The notes: a model not told the origin generated them from the letters alone. A stretch of 64,000 nt of DNA from UBA4742 sp963785815 (GCA_963785815.1 CAWAWN010000003.1:1116001-1180000); one strand, 5' to 3'. Positions 8,501 through 17,818 are shown, counted from the first letter of the stretch. Translations and numbers: made by a program.

Positions 8501-9676
8501 ATGGAGTTCCGCCGGATCAACGGGCTGCCGCCCTACGTCTTCACCATCATCGACACGCTGAAGGTCGAGGCCCGGCGAGCTGGGATCGATGTCATCGACC
8601 TGGGGTTCGGCAACCCCGACTTCCCCTCGCCCGACGTGGCCGTCGACAAGCTGGCCGAGGCGGTCCACAACCCCCGCAACCACCGCTACTCGTCGAGCAA
8701 GGGCATCCCCAAGTTGCGCCAGGCCTTCGCCGACCTGTACCTGCGGCGCTTCGGGGTCGACCTCGACCCCGAGACCGAGGTCATCAACACCATCGGGGCC
8801 AAGGAGGGCTTCTCCCACCTGATGTGGACCCTGCTCCAGCCCGGCGACGCCGCCCTGGTGCCCTCCCCGTCGTACCCCATCCACATCTACGGGCCGCTGC
8901 TGGCCGGCGCCGACATCCGCGAGGTGCCGCTGGGCACGGGCACCGACTTCTTCGAGAGCCTCACCGAGGCGTGGAACTACTCGTGGCCCAAGCCCCGGGT
9001 CATCGTGATGTCGTTCCCGCACAACCCCACCACCACCTGCGTCGACCTCGACTTCATGCAGAAGGTGGTCGACTTCGCCCGGGCCCATGAGGTGGTCGTG
9101 GTGCACGACAACGCCTACGCTGAGATCGGCTTCGACGGCTACATGCCCCCGTCGATCCTCCAGGCCGAGGGGGCCAAGGAGGTGGCGGTCGAGATCTACT
9201 CGATGACCAAGTCGTTCTCCATGGCCGGGTGGCGGGTGGCCTTCATGGCCGGCAACCGCGAGGTCATCGCCGCCCTGACCAAGCTCAAGAGCTACCTCGA
9301 CTACGGCACGTTCCAGCCCATCCAGATCGCGGCCACGGTGACCATGAACGAGGCCTCCGACTACCCGAAGGTGGTCAACGAGATGTACCAGGCTCGCCGG
9401 GACACCTTGTGCGGCGGCCTGCAGCGCATCGGCTGGCCGGTCGAGCCGCCCATGGGGACGATGTTCGTGTGGGCGCCCATCCCCGAGCCGTACCGCGAGA
9501 TGGGCTCGATCGACTTCGCCTCCTACCTGGTGCGCGAGGCGCAGGTGGCGGTCTCGCCCGGCGTGGGCTTCGGTCCGGGTGGCGACGGCCATGTCCGATT
9601 CGCCCTCATCGAGAACGAGCAGCGCACCAGCCAGGCCGTCCGCAACCTGCGACGGGGCCTCACCAAGCTCGGGTAG
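8501..9676 (+). CDS. PLP-dependent aminotransferase, AlaC-like
   Basis: 391 residues, class I/II fold-type I aminotransferase. The PLP lysine lies in SMTKSFSMAGWR; PHNPTT, HDNAYAEIGFDG and the substrate-binding Arg near HVRFALIENEQR are all present. The start MEFRRINGLPPYVFTIIDTLK is that of the alanine-forming, glutamate-pyruvate type transaminases (AlaC/Alr1 group), which interconvert pyruvate and alanine using glutamate. Single gene between a repeat-bearing gap and a converging TetR gene. Substrate is inferred from family resemblance. Confidence 0.85.
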   Translation: MEFRRINGLPPYVFTIIDTLKVEARRAGIDVIDLGFGNPDFPSPDVAVDKLAEAVHNPRNHRYSSSKGIPKLRQAFADLYLRRFGVDLDPETEVINTIGAKEGFSHLMWTLLQPGDAALVPSPSYPIHIYGPLLAGADIREVPLGTGTDFFESLTEAWNYSWPKPRVIVMSFPHNPTTTCVDLDFMQKVVDFARAHEVVVVHDNAYAEIGFDGYMPPSILQAEGAKEVAVEIYSMTKSFSMAGWRVAFMAGNREVIAALTKLKSYLDYGTFQPIQIAATVTMNEASDYPKVVNEMYQARRDTLCGGLQRIGWPVEPPMGTMFVWAPIPEPYREMGSIDFASYLVREAQVAVSPGVGFGPGGDGHVRFALIENEQRTSQAVRNLRRGLTKLG

Positions 9677-9688
9677 GCGGCGCCCGCG

Positions 9689-10294
9689 TCAGGCGGACGT
9701 GCGCACCGCGGGGACCAGCAGGCCCTCGAGGCAGAACGACACGGCGGCGTCGGCCACCTCGTCCCACGGCCGGCCCTGCTCCTGCACGCAGCGCCGCACC
9801 AGGTAGGCGGTCACGCCCAGGATGGCCTGGGTCATGATGGTGGGGTCGCCGTCGCGTATCTCGCCCCGGGCGATCCCGTCGTTGACGTGGCGCACGGCGT
9901 CGGCCAGGGCGATCTCCTCGCCCTTGCGCATGGCGGGCGCGAAGCGCTCCTCGGTGGCGGCGAAGGCGAAGAGCTGGTGCAGCTCCGGGTGGCCACTCGA
10001 CCACTCGATGGAGGCGCGCATGCCCTTGGCGATGCGCTGGACGGGGTCGTCCTCGTCCTCGATGGCCAGCTGCTGGGTGCGTCGCAGGTCGTGCTGGGCC
10101 TCGCGCAGGATCTCCAGGAAGAGCTCCTCCTTGCTGGAGAAGTACCAGTAGAAGACGCCCTTGCCCACGCCCAGGCCTTCGACGATCTCGGCCACCGACG
10201 TCGGGTGGTAGCCCTGCTCGGCGAACCGCAGGGCCGCGAAGTCCATGAGCTGGCGGCGACGATCACGCCCGCGTTGGGTGAGTCGGCGGTTCAT
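9689..10294 (-). CDS. TetR/AcrR-family transcriptional regulator
   Basis: 201 residues. The N-terminal helix-turn-helix reads AEQGYHPTSVAEIVEGLGVGKGVFYWYFSSKEELF, a typical TetR signature at about residues 25-60; the C-terminal two thirds is the variable ligand-binding helical domain. It converges on the aminotransferase gene with a 12-base gap. A palindrome upstream suggests autoregulation. The ligand and other targets cannot be read from the sequence. Confidence 0.88.
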   Translation of the reverse strand: MNRRLTQRGRDRRRQLMDFAALRFAEQGYHPTSVAEIVEGLGVGKGVFYWYFSSKEELFLEILREAQHDLRRTQQLAIEDEDDPVQRIAKGMRASIEWSSGHPELHQLFAFAATEERFAPAMRKGEEIALADAVRHVNDGIARGEIRDGDPTIMTQAILGVTAYLVRRCVQEQGRPWDEVADAAVSFCLEGLLVPAVRTSA

Positions 10295-10302
10295 CGCTGG
10301 TC

Positions 10303-10332
10303 ACGGTACACAGAACTTGACCGCGCGGTCTA
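10303..10332 (-). promoter_or_regulatory. TetR promoter with palindromic operator
   Basis: On the minus strand, TACCGT (10308-10303) lies 8 bases before the ATG at 10294, consistent with a leaderless start. Upstream of it is the perfect 12-base palindrome GACCGCGCGGTC at 10319-10330, extended to TTGACCGCGCGGTCTA. Its size and placement over the -35 region fit a TetR-type autorepressor site. Confidence 0.6.
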
Positions 10333-10361
10333 GATCGTTCGATTTCGAGCGCCCTGTGGGC

Positions 10362-11225
10362 TCAGGGCAGGCCCTTGGTCTGGCGCCGGATGGCCAGGCG
10401 GTCCCCGGCGTCGAGGTGGGGTCGGCCGCGCAGTCGTCGCCAGCGCGTCACCACACCCCAGTGCAGGCGGGCCCGGCCGTGGAGCCTGGCCGTGGGCTGG
10501 TCGGTGAAGGGGTAGGGCTGACCGGCCGCGGCCAGGACGGCGGCTTCGGGGTCGGCGGCGTCGCAGATCCGGTGCCACCACCAGGCCTGCTCGAAGGTGG
10601 GCCGGTTGCGATACACGTCCTGGCGGTCGGTGGCCGACAGCTTGATGCTGGTCAGGTGCGGCACCCAGCGGCTCGGGCGCACCTCGGCCAGGCGCCGCCA
10701 CAGGTCGGTCTCGGGGTCGCGTCGACCGGTGTCGGCGGCCGGCCGCCAACCACCCACCGCGTTGGCCAGGTCACGGTGGTGGACCACCGAGGTCGGGGGG
10801 AGCCAGTCGTCGGGCTCGTGGTGCCAGCCCGACGCCGGATAGGTCGCCAGCGGTCGGCCGGGGCTGACCCGCAGGGTGGTGCCGTGCACCAGGCTCACGC
10901 GCCCGTCCAGGATCGGGACCAGCCGGGCCAGGTGGTCGGGCAGCCACAGGTCGTCGTGGCCCAGGTAGGCGATGACCTCACCTCGAGCCCGGCGCAGGCC
11001 CTCGGCGTTGGGTCCGGCCTGGTGGCCGGTGTTGCGGGCCAGGTTGTGCCAGCGCACCCGGGGGTCGTCGATGGCGGCCACCACGTCGGCCGACTCGTCG
11101 GTGCAGCCGTCGCCCACCACCAGCAGCTCGAGGTCGTCGAACTGCTGGGCCAGCACGCTGCCGATCGACCACGGGAGCACCGGCGCCCAGTTGTAGGTGG
11201 CCATCACGACCGTCACCCGTGGCAC
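10362..11225 (-). CDS. Family 2 glycosyltransferase
   Basis: 287 residues, GT-A fold. PRVTVVMATYNWAPVLPWSIGSV at the N-terminus, LELLVVGDGCTDES for nucleotide binding, and IAYLGHDDLWLPDHLARL holding the metal-binding DxD-like acidic pair (residues about 85-95). No membrane segment, so probably a soluble or peripherally bound sugar transferase for a surface glycan. The GTG start at 11225 is supported by a -10 box TAACGT 6 bases upstream. Donor and acceptor are unknown. Confidence 0.82.
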   Translation of the reverse strand: MPRVTVVMATYNWAPVLPWSIGSVLAQQFDDLELLVVGDGCTDESADVVAAIDDPRVRWHNLARNTGHQAGPNAEGLRRARGEVIAYLGHDDLWLPDHLARLVPILDGRVSLVHGTTLRVSPGRPLATYPASGWHHEPDDWLPPTSVVHHRDLANAVGGWRPAADTGRRDPETDLWRRLAEVRPSRWVPHLTSIKLSATDRQDVYRNRPTFEQAWWWHRICDAADPEAAVLAAAGQPYPFTDQPTARLHGRARLHWGVVTRWRRLRGRPHLDAGDRLAIRRQTKGLP

Positions 11226-11231
11226 CCCCGC

Positions 11232-11322
11232 ACGTTAGAGGTCGGGCGCGAGGGCCCGTCGACCATCGGTCACCTGATGCTCGCGAACTGGAAACATCCT
11301 GTTCACCGACCACTCGTACGCT
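11232..11322. promoter_or_regulatory. Divergent leaderless promoters between GT2 and ACT genes
   Basis: Minus-strand -10 TAACGT at 11237-11232 is 6 bases from the GT2 GTG (11225). Plus-strand -10 TACGCT at 11317-11322 is 7 bases from the ACT-gene ATG (11330). Neither gene has a ribosome site. Confidence 0.5.
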
Positions 11323-11329
11323 TTCGGCC

Positions 11330-12012
11330 ATGACCACGACCTACGTGCTCCGTGTCTGGCTGGCCGACCGTCCCGGTGCCCTGGGCCAGGTGGCCAGCCG
11401 CGTGGGCGCGGTGGGCGGCGACGTGGTGGGCATCGACATCCTCGAGCGCGGCGCCGGCCGGGCCATCGACGAGCTGGTCGTGGAGCTGCCCGGCGACGAG
11501 CTGGTGGACCTGCTGCTCACCGAGCTGGCCCAGGTCGACGGGGTGGACGTGGAGACCATCACGCCGGCGGCCGACTCCTTGCGCGACCCCCGCCTCGACG
11601 CGCTGGAGACGGCCGCCATCCTGGTGGGGGCGACCACCCAGTCCGAGTCCCTCCAGGAGCTGTGCGTGCACGCGGTGCGCACCATCGGCGCGGCCTGGTC
11701 GGCGGTGGTGGCGCTCGAAGGCCCCGACATCGTGGCCCACGAGGGCGAGGTGCCGCCCGTGCCGTGGCTGGTGGCCTACGTCAACGGCAGCCAGACCTCG
11801 GCCCGGGTGGCCGGTGGTGACAGCGGTCCGGCCGACGTGGCCTGGGCCCCCCTGCCCGCCGCCGGCATGGCGCTGGTGCTGGGTCGTGACGGCAGCCCGT
11901 TCCGGGCCCGGGAGAGGCGCCAGGCGGCGGCGTTGGCGCGGATCGTCGACACCCGGTTTCGCGAGCTGAGCCGCCTCCGCTCGCGCGCGCCGCCCACCCG
12001 TCGTCGTCCTGA
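11330..12012 (+). CDS. ACT-domain regulatory protein with GAF-like C-terminus; own stop codon missing
   Basis: Residues about 5-75 form an ACT domain (YVLRVWLADRPGALGQVASRVGAVGGDVVGIDILERG), the small-molecule sensing fold of amino-acid metabolism. Residues about 85-215 look like a GAF-type sensor (QSESLQELCVHAVRTIGAAWSAVVALEG; ERRQAAALARIVDTRFRELSRL). Beyond about residue 220 the sequence becomes Pro/Arg-rich and the frame stays open to 13615, running antisense through the entire glycerol kinase gene. Since glpK is clearly real, that extension is probably not protein; TGA codons in neighbouring frames at 11967 and 12010 suggest a lost stop or an indel, so the end given here is approximate. 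Confidence 0.65.
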
Positions 12013-12076
12013 GCCCACCCCTCGCCCTCACCCACCCCGCACCAATTCCGGGGGGCCGGAGGCCCGGGGGGAGGCC

Positions 12077-13600
12077 TCAGGAGTCGGTGGCCCAGGCCCG
12101 GGAACGTTCGACGCCGACCAGCCAGCGGGCGTGGGCGGCGTCGGCCACGGCCCGGTCACCCCGCGGCGCCACCTCGACGTCGAGGGCCCAGTTGTCGGCT
12201 ATGTCGGCGCACGACGACCACATGCCCTCGGCCAGGCCGGCCAGGTAGGCCGCGCCCAGCGCCGTCGTCTCCTGCACCTGTGGCCGGCTGACCGGCACGC
12301 CGAGCTGGTCGGCCTGGAGCTGGAGCAGCAGGGGCATGACGGACGCGCCGCCGTCAGCCCGCAACGAGGAGACGCGGCGGCCCGAGGCCTGGGCCATGGC
12401 GTCGACCACGTCGCGGGTCTGGAAGGCCATGGCCTCGACCACGGCGCGAGCCAGGTGGGCCCGACCCGTGCCGCGGGTGATGCCGGCGATCGTGCCCCGG
12501 GCGTAGGGATCCCACCACGGGCTGCCCAGGCCGGTGAAGGCGGGGACCAGCACCACGCTCTCGGCATCGTCGATGGACTCGGCCAGCGGCCCGATCTCGG
12601 AGGCCTCGGCCACCAGGCCCAGCCCGTCGCGCAGCCACTGGATGGCGGCACCGGTCACGAACACGGCACCTTCGAGGGCGTAGTGGGTGACCGGTCCGGT
12701 GCGGGTGGCGTCGAGGGCCGAGCCGGGCAGGGTCCAGGCCACGGTGGTCAGCAACCCCTCGACCGGCTCCGGGCAGGTCTCGCCCACGTTCATCAACACG
12801 AACGAGCCCGTGCCGTAGGTGTTCTTGGTCATGCCCGGCTCGAAGCAGGCCTGGCCGAACAGGGCGGCCTGCTGGTCGCCGGCGATGCCGCTGATCGGGA
12901 TGCCGGCGCCGATCCCGACCAGCCCCGCGGCCGTCACCCCGAAGCGGCCCGACGAGGACCGCACCTCGGGCAGCAGGTCCATGGGGATGCCCAGCAGCTC
13001 GCACATGGGCACGGACCAGGCACCGGCGCGGATGTCGAACAGCAGGGTGCGGCTGGCGTTCGAGACGTCGGTGGCGTGGACCGCACCCGCGGCGGCCGTG
13101 CCGCCGGTGAGGTTCCACAGCACCCAGGAGTCGATGGTGCCGAAGGCCAGGTCGGGGGTGGCGGTGACGCCGCCGGGCCCGAGCAACCAGGCCAGCTTGG
13201 TGCCCGAGAAGTACGGGTCGAGCACCAGGCCGGTGGTCGCGCGCACCAGGTCGAGGTGGCCCTGCTGGCGCAGCTCGTCGCAGCGCGCCGCCGTGCGCCG
13301 GTCCTGCCACACGATGGCCCGCGCCGCAGGGACACCCGTGGTGCGGTCCCAGACCACGGTCGTCTCCCGCTGGTCGGTGATGCCGATGGCCACGACCGGT
13401 TGGTCCAGCTCGGCCATGACCGTGGCCAGGGTGGCGTGCACGGCCTCCCAGATCTCCACCGCGTCGTGCTCCACCCAGCCGGGCTGGGGGAAGAACTGGG
13501 TGAACTCGCGATAGGACGAGGTCACCACCTGCCCGCCGTGGTCGAAGGCGATGGCGCGCACCCCGGTCGTCCCCGCGTCGACGGCGATCACCACGGCCAC
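12077..13600 (-). CDS. glpK: Glycerol kinase
   Basis: 507 residues, full FGGY-family kinase: N-terminal phosphate loop IAVDAGTTGVRAIAFD, the substrate strand ITDQRETTVVWDRTTG with the glycerol-binding Arg-Glu pair, ISGIAGDQQAALFGQ, NTYGTGSFVLMN, and RADGGASVMPLLLQLQAD in the second half. Converts glycerol and ATP to sn-glycerol-3-phosphate for lipid synthesis or catabolism. An unusual CPEPVEG sits just before GLLTTVAW. GTG 13600 is preceded by a -10 box 8 bases away. No glycerol transporter or GlpD is adjacent. Confidence 0.93.
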   Translation of the reverse strand: MAVVIAVDAGTTGVRAIAFDHGGQVVTSSYREFTQFFPQPGWVEHDAVEIWEAVHATLATVMAELDQPVVAIGITDQRETTVVWDRTTGVPAARAIVWQDRRTAARCDELRQQGHLDLVRATTGLVLDPYFSGTKLAWLLGPGGVTATPDLAFGTIDSWVLWNLTGGTAAAGAVHATDVSNASRTLLFDIRAGAWSVPMCELLGIPMDLLPEVRSSSGRFGVTAAGLVGIGAGIPISGIAGDQQAALFGQACFEPGMTKNTYGTGSFVLMNVGETCPEPVEGLLTTVAWTLPGSALDATRTGPVTHYALEGAVFVTGAAIQWLRDGLGLVAEASEIGPLAESIDDAESVVLVPAFTGLGSPWWDPYARGTIAGITRGTGRAHLARAVVEAMAFQTRDVVDAMAQASGRRVSSLRADGGASVMPLLLQLQADQLGVPVSRPQVQETTALGAAYLAGLAEGMWSSCADIADNWALDVEVAPRGDRAVADAAHARWLVGVERSRAWATDS

Positions 13601-13608
13601 GGTCCGAG

Positions 13609-13614
13609 ACGCTA
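13609..13614 (-). promoter_or_regulatory. -10 box TAGCGT for leaderless glpK mRNA
   Basis: Minus-strand TAGCGT, 8 bases before the GTG at 13600. It lies just outside the converging lipoprotein gene end (13623), so the promoter sits in a 22-bp gap. Confidence 0.5.
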
Positions 13615-13622
13615 ACGGACGG

Positions 13623-14267
13623 TCAAGTGCCGGGGTCGAGCTGGGCGTAGTCGGCCCGATCGATGGCCTGGCCCAGCTTCGAGGTGGCCGTGTCCAGGGG
13701 CACCTGCGCCTGGCGACCGCTGATGGAGAAGCGCACGGCGTCGACCCCCAACAGGTCCGTGGCCGTGAACACCATCTGAGCGAAGGCCAGGCGCTGCTGC
13801 GTGCTCTCCACGTTGTCGAGGTTCGACACGTCCAGGTCCAGCACGTCGCCGTCGAGCTTCAGCCCGAGGATCTTCACCGCCGACGGGATGGTGTTAGTCA
13901 GGTTCCTGGTGGAGCCGGTCGACGAGGGCTGCTCGGCGATGAGCATGGTCATCACCTCCCGCACCTGGTTGGTCGGGTCGGTGGTGTGGCGGATCCCGAC
14001 CACGACCCCGACGAGTCGGGGGGTGCTGTCCACGTTGCGCACCAGGTAGAGGCGCACCGCGTCGGCGCCCGGCGCCGGACCCTCCTGGGTGGTGGTGGTC
14101 TGCGGTGCCAGCGCCGCGGGCAGGGCGCCCTGGGCGATCGGGCGGGGGGAGTGGTCGGTGGGGATGCCACAGGCGACCGCCAGCAACGCCAGCGCCCCCG
14201 CCAGGCCCGCCCAGACCGCCAGGTTCGGCCCCCGGGTCCGCGGCCGGTGCCGGCTGGACGTGGTCAC
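13623..14267 (-). CDS. Lipoprotein with GerMN (sporulation/germination-like) domain, LpqB-like position
   Basis: 214 residues starting at GTG 14267, which overlaps the histidine kinase stop (GTGA). A transmembrane signal and lipobox ALLAVAC at about residues 20-33 mark a lipoprotein. The mature part matches a GerMN domain (VRLYLVRNVDSTPRLVGVV; VKILGLKLDGDVLDLDVSNL; FTATDLLGVDAVRFSISGR). In mycobacteria the third gene of the mtrA-mtrB operon encodes LpqB, a larger lipoprotein with a GerMN domain that tunes MtrB; this shorter protein keeps the GerMN part and lacks the beta-propeller. Likely a periplasmic partner of the kinase. Confidence 0.8.
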   Translation of the reverse strand: MTTSSRHRPRTRGPNLAVWAGLAGALALLAVACGIPTDHSPRPIAQGALPAALAPQTTTTQEGPAPGADAVRLYLVRNVDSTPRLVGVVVGIRHTTDPTNQVREVMTMLIAEQPSSTGSTRNLTNTIPSAVKILGLKLDGDVLDLDVSNLDNVESTQQRLAFAQMVFTATDLLGVDAVRFSISGRQAQVPLDTATSKLGQAIDRADYAQLDPGT

Positions 14268-15742
14268 GGGACGGTGGTCTCCTCGGGCAGCATGGTCTCG
14301 TCGGGGGTGGCGCTGACCACGTCGGACAGGGCGGCCACGTCGTCGGGGGTGGGCAGGGGCACGACCGGCAGCTCGACCACGAAGCGGGCCCCCGGCTGGC
14401 CGTCGCGGCGGTCCTCCACCCAGACCTGGCCGCCGTGGAGGCGCACGTGCTCGTCGACCAGGGCCAGTCCCAGGCCCACCCCGCTGTCGCTGGCCCGGTT
14501 GCCGCTCTCGCTGCCGCGGGAGAAGCGGTCGAAGATGACCTCGCGCTCGGACTCGGGAACCCCGTTGCCGCGGTCCTCGATGGCGATCTGAACCACCTCG
14601 CCGCGCAGCTCGAGGGTGACCTCGGTGGCCCCGCCCGCGTACTTGTCGGCGTTGTCGAGCAGGTTGGCCAGCACCCGGGCGAACCGGCGCTTGTCCACGC
14701 GCACGACCACAGAGGAGACGTCGTCGGCGAAGCGCACGGGGATGCCACCGCCCCCCAGCACCTGCACGGCCTGGATGACCATCTCCGCCACCTGCACGTC
14801 CTCCAGGTGCAACTTGATGGCGCCGGCGTCGAAGCGGCTGATCTCGAGCAGGTCCTCGACCAGCTGCTGGAAGCGGTCGACGTCGGCCGATAGCAGGTCG
14901 AGCGCGGTCTGGGCGCGTTCGGGGATCTCGCTGCGGCTGTTGCCCAGCACCTCCACCGAGGCGGCCAGCGTCATCAGCGGGGAGCGCAGCTCGTGGCTCA
15001 CCTCGGAGGCGAACCGGGCGTCGCGCTCCACCCGGTCCTCCAGGGCCTGGGCCATGTGGTTGAACGGCACGGCCAGCACGTCGAGGTCGGGGTCCTCGCC
15101 GACGACCAGGCGGGTGTCGAGCCGACCGCCGGCGATGGCCTCGGCGGCCGCGCCCACGTCGAGCAGGGGGGCCAGGGCGCGCCGCGCCGCCCACCACCCC
15201 AGGAAGCCGGCGGCCACGGTGGACAGCAGGGAGGCCACCACCAGGATCAGGGCCAGCGTGTCGAGCGTGTGGGACACCTCGACGAACGAGACGGCCTCGT
15301 AGTAGCTGGCGTGCAGCGCGGGGATGGGCACCCCGACCGCGAAGTAGGTCTGCCCGTTGTGGTCGAAGCGCATGCGGGCGGCGTGGCCCGCCTGCACGGT
15401 CTGGCGCAGCGAGAGGGGCAGCGCGTCCTGGCCGAAGTCGGCCGTCTTCTCGTACCACATGCCCTTGTAGTCGATGACCGGTTCGGCTCCCTCGGGCGTG
15501 GGCAGCGCCGGGATGAGGTCCTTGGCGTCGGTGGCGTTCAGCTCTCGCCGCACGGTCAGGGCGTTGGTCAGGGCCCGTGAGATGGCGCTGTCCTCGCGCT
15601 GGTTGAGCAGGTTCTGGCGGGTCAGGCCGTAGGTCGACACGGCCAGCAGAGTGGACAGCAGGGCGGCGCCCAGCGCGTAGGTGATGGTCAGCCGCGCCCG
15701 CAGGCCGAGGCGCCGTCGTGGGTGAGCTCGCCGGAGACGCAA
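14264..15742 (-). CDS. Membrane sensor histidine kinase, MtrB-like
   Basis: 492 residues. Transmembrane helices at about 18-40 and 160-185 flank an extracytoplasmic sensor, followed by HAMP, the phospho-acceptor helix FASEVSHELRSPLMTL with the conserved His, and the ATPase domain with N box NLLDNADKYAGG, DRGNGVP and GVGLGLALVDEH. Autophosphorylates and passes phosphate to the response regulator encoded just upstream. Gene order regulator-kinase-GerMN lipoprotein copies mtrA-mtrB-lpqB, which controls cell wall and division in actinobacteria. TTG 15742 is the probable start but is not strongly supported. Confidence 0.85.
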   Translation of the reverse strand: MRLRRAHPRRRLGLRARLTITYALGAALLSTLLAVSTYGLTRQNLLNQREDSAISRALTNALTVRRELNATDAKDLIPALPTPEGAEPVIDYKGMWYEKTADFGQDALPLSLRQTVQAGHAARMRFDHNGQTYFAVGVPIPALHASYYEAVSFVEVSHTLDTLALILVVASLLSTVAAGFLGWWAARRALAPLLDVGAAAEAIAGGRLDTRLVVGEDPDLDVLAVPFNHMAQALEDRVERDARFASEVSHELRSPLMTLAASVEVLGNSRSEIPERAQTALDLLSADVDRFQQLVEDLLEISRFDAGAIKLHLEDVQVAEMVIQAVQVLGGGGIPVRFADDVSSVVVRVDKRRFARVLANLLDNADKYAGGATEVTLELRGEVVQIAIEDRGNGVPESEREVIFDRFSRGSESGNRASDSGVGLGLALVDEHVRLHGGQVWVEDRRDGQPGARFVVELPVVPLPTPDDVAALSDVVSATPDETMLPEETTVP

Positions 15743-15827
15743 GGCTGGTAGGTGCTCCCTGGTTCCCTGGGATGGTGCGGGATCCCGACCCGTCCCCCGG
15801 CGTCGGGTGGCGGGGACGGGGCGCGGA

Positions 15828-16508
<681 letters not shown>

Positions 16509-16596
16509 CGCTCCATCGTGCCCGAATTCCGCTCCGATGAGGCCGATACCGCCGCGTCTGCCTGTTCGGGTCGCGGTCAGGGACCCGCGGGGTCGC

Positions 16597-17382
16597 TCAG
16601 GCGTCGGCTGCGAGGAGGACCTGGCGCAGGGGTTCGGCCAGCGCCGGCGGGGCGGCCAGCAGGGGCGCTCGCTCGGGTGGGCGACCGTCCAGGTCGGCCA
16701 CGATCGCCCCGGCCTCGGCCGCGACCAGCGCGCCGGCCGCGTAGTCCCAGACCGACAGGCTCAGCTCGTAGTAGGCGTCGACGCGGCCGCAGGCCACCGA
16801 GCACAGGTCGAGGGCAGCCGAGCCCATGCGCCGGATGTCGCGGATCTGAGGGAGGACGACCCCGACCACCCGTCCCTGGTGCCGGCGCTGTTCGGGCAGG
16901 TAGCCGAAGCCGGTGGCGACCAGGGCACGGCGGAGGTCGGTCTCGTCGGAGGCGGAGATCGACTCGTGGTCACGGGTGGCGCCGCCCCCGCGCACGGCCC
17001 GGAACACCTCGCCGGCGAGCACGTCGACCACCACGCCGGCCACGACGACCCCGGCCAGCTCGGCCGCGATGGACACGGCCACGCCCGGGTGCCGGTAGAC
17101 GTAGTTGGTGGTGCCGTCCAGCGGGTCGATGATCCAGCGCACCCCGGAGGTGCCGGCCCGGGCGCTGCCCTCCTCGCCCAGCACCCCGTCGTCGGGCCGG
17201 GTGCCCAGCAGCCGGTCGACGATGAGCTGCTCGGCGGCTCGATCCATCTCGGTGACCACGTCGGTGGAGCTCGACTTCATGGTGACCGAGGTGCGGGTGC
17301 GGGTGAGCCCCTCGGCCAGCAGGTCGGCCGCGGCGCGCGCCGCCTGCTCGGCCAGGTCGGCCAGCTCGCTCGGATCGGTCAT
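16597..17382 (-). CDS. Inositol monophosphatase family protein
   Basis: 261 residues. The two signature motifs are clear: metal-binding GVLGEEG followed by WIIDPLDGTTNYVYR, and the C-terminal YELSLSVWDYAAGALVAAEAGAIV. Members remove phosphate from myo-inositol-1-phosphate, and sometimes from fructose bisphosphate or PAP, using Mg. With an inositol-3-phosphate synthase also in the window, an inositol role is reasonable. ATG 17382 begins the conserved MTDPSELADLAEQAARAA helix; no strong ribosome site. Nineteen bases separate it from the preceding membrane protein gene, suggesting cotranscription. Confidence 0.87.
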   Translation of the reverse strand: MTDPSELADLAEQAARAAADLLAEGLTRTRTSVTMKSSSTDVVTEMDRAAEQLIVDRLLGTRPDDGVLGEEGSARAGTSGVRWIIDPLDGTTNYVYRHPGVAVSIAAELAGVVVAGVVVDVLAGEVFRAVRGGGATRDHESISASDETDLRRALVATGFGYLPEQRRHQGRVVGVVLPQIRDIRRMGSAALDLCSVACGRVDAYYELSLSVWDYAAGALVAAEAGAIVADLDGRPPERAPLLAAPPALAEPLRQVLLAADA

Positions 17383-17401
17383 GCGGATCGCCGGGGCCGG
17401 T

Positions 17402-17731
17402 CTACTGGACCCGGGGACGCTTGGTGGGGGCCAGCGCCGGGCGGTCGGGTCCGGTCGGCCGGCGCTGGATGGTCTTCCACTCACCCATGGCCCGCAGCGC
17501 CAGCACCACCACCACGGCCACGCCGACGGCGCCGATGAGGGCGCCCACCAAGCCGCCGAGGGCGTCGGGCGTGGTGCAGTCGCCCTTGCACTGCAGGTCG
17601 GTGAAGGCGTATCCGATGAAGGCGCCGATGGCACCCGAGGCGATGATGGCGAGGAACCCCAGGACCCGGGCCGTGACCGACGGCAGCGCGGTCGGTGGGG
17701 CGTCGGAGGCGGGGTCGGGGACGTCGGCCAT
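17402..17731 (-). CDS. Small membrane protein, unknown function
   Basis: 109 residues. Two transmembrane helices (VLGFLAIIASGAIGAFIGYAF and GGLVGALIGAVGVAVVVVLALRAMG), separated by a short loop with two Cys (CKGDC) that could form a disulfide outside, and a basic proline-rich C-terminus. No known domain. The ATG at 17731 is supported by a minus-strand -10 box TAGCAT (17745-17740) 8 bases upstream, so transcription is probably leaderless. Confidence 0.65.
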   Translation of the reverse strand: MADVPDPASDAPPTALPSVTARVLGFLAIIASGAIGAFIGYAFTDLQCKGDCTTPDALGGLVGALIGAVGVAVVVVLALRAMGEWKTIQRRPTGPDRPALAPTKRPRVQ

Positions 17732-17766
17732 CGCCGTCCATGCTAGGAGCCCCCGCCCCACCCTCA

Positions 17767-17818
17767 CGAACCTGTCATCTGTGCGGCCTCTACGGGCCCC
17801 GCACCGCTGACAGGTTCG
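17767..17818. repeat. Interrupted palindrome between divergent genes
   Basis: CGAACCTGTCA (17767-17777) and TGACAGGTTCG (17808-17818) are perfect 11-base inverted arms; inside them GTGCGG (17781-17786) pairs with CCGCAC (17799-17804) across symmetric 3-base bulges. It lies upstream of both the small membrane protein and the mannosyltransferase gene and could be an operator or a repeat element. Confidence 0.65.
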
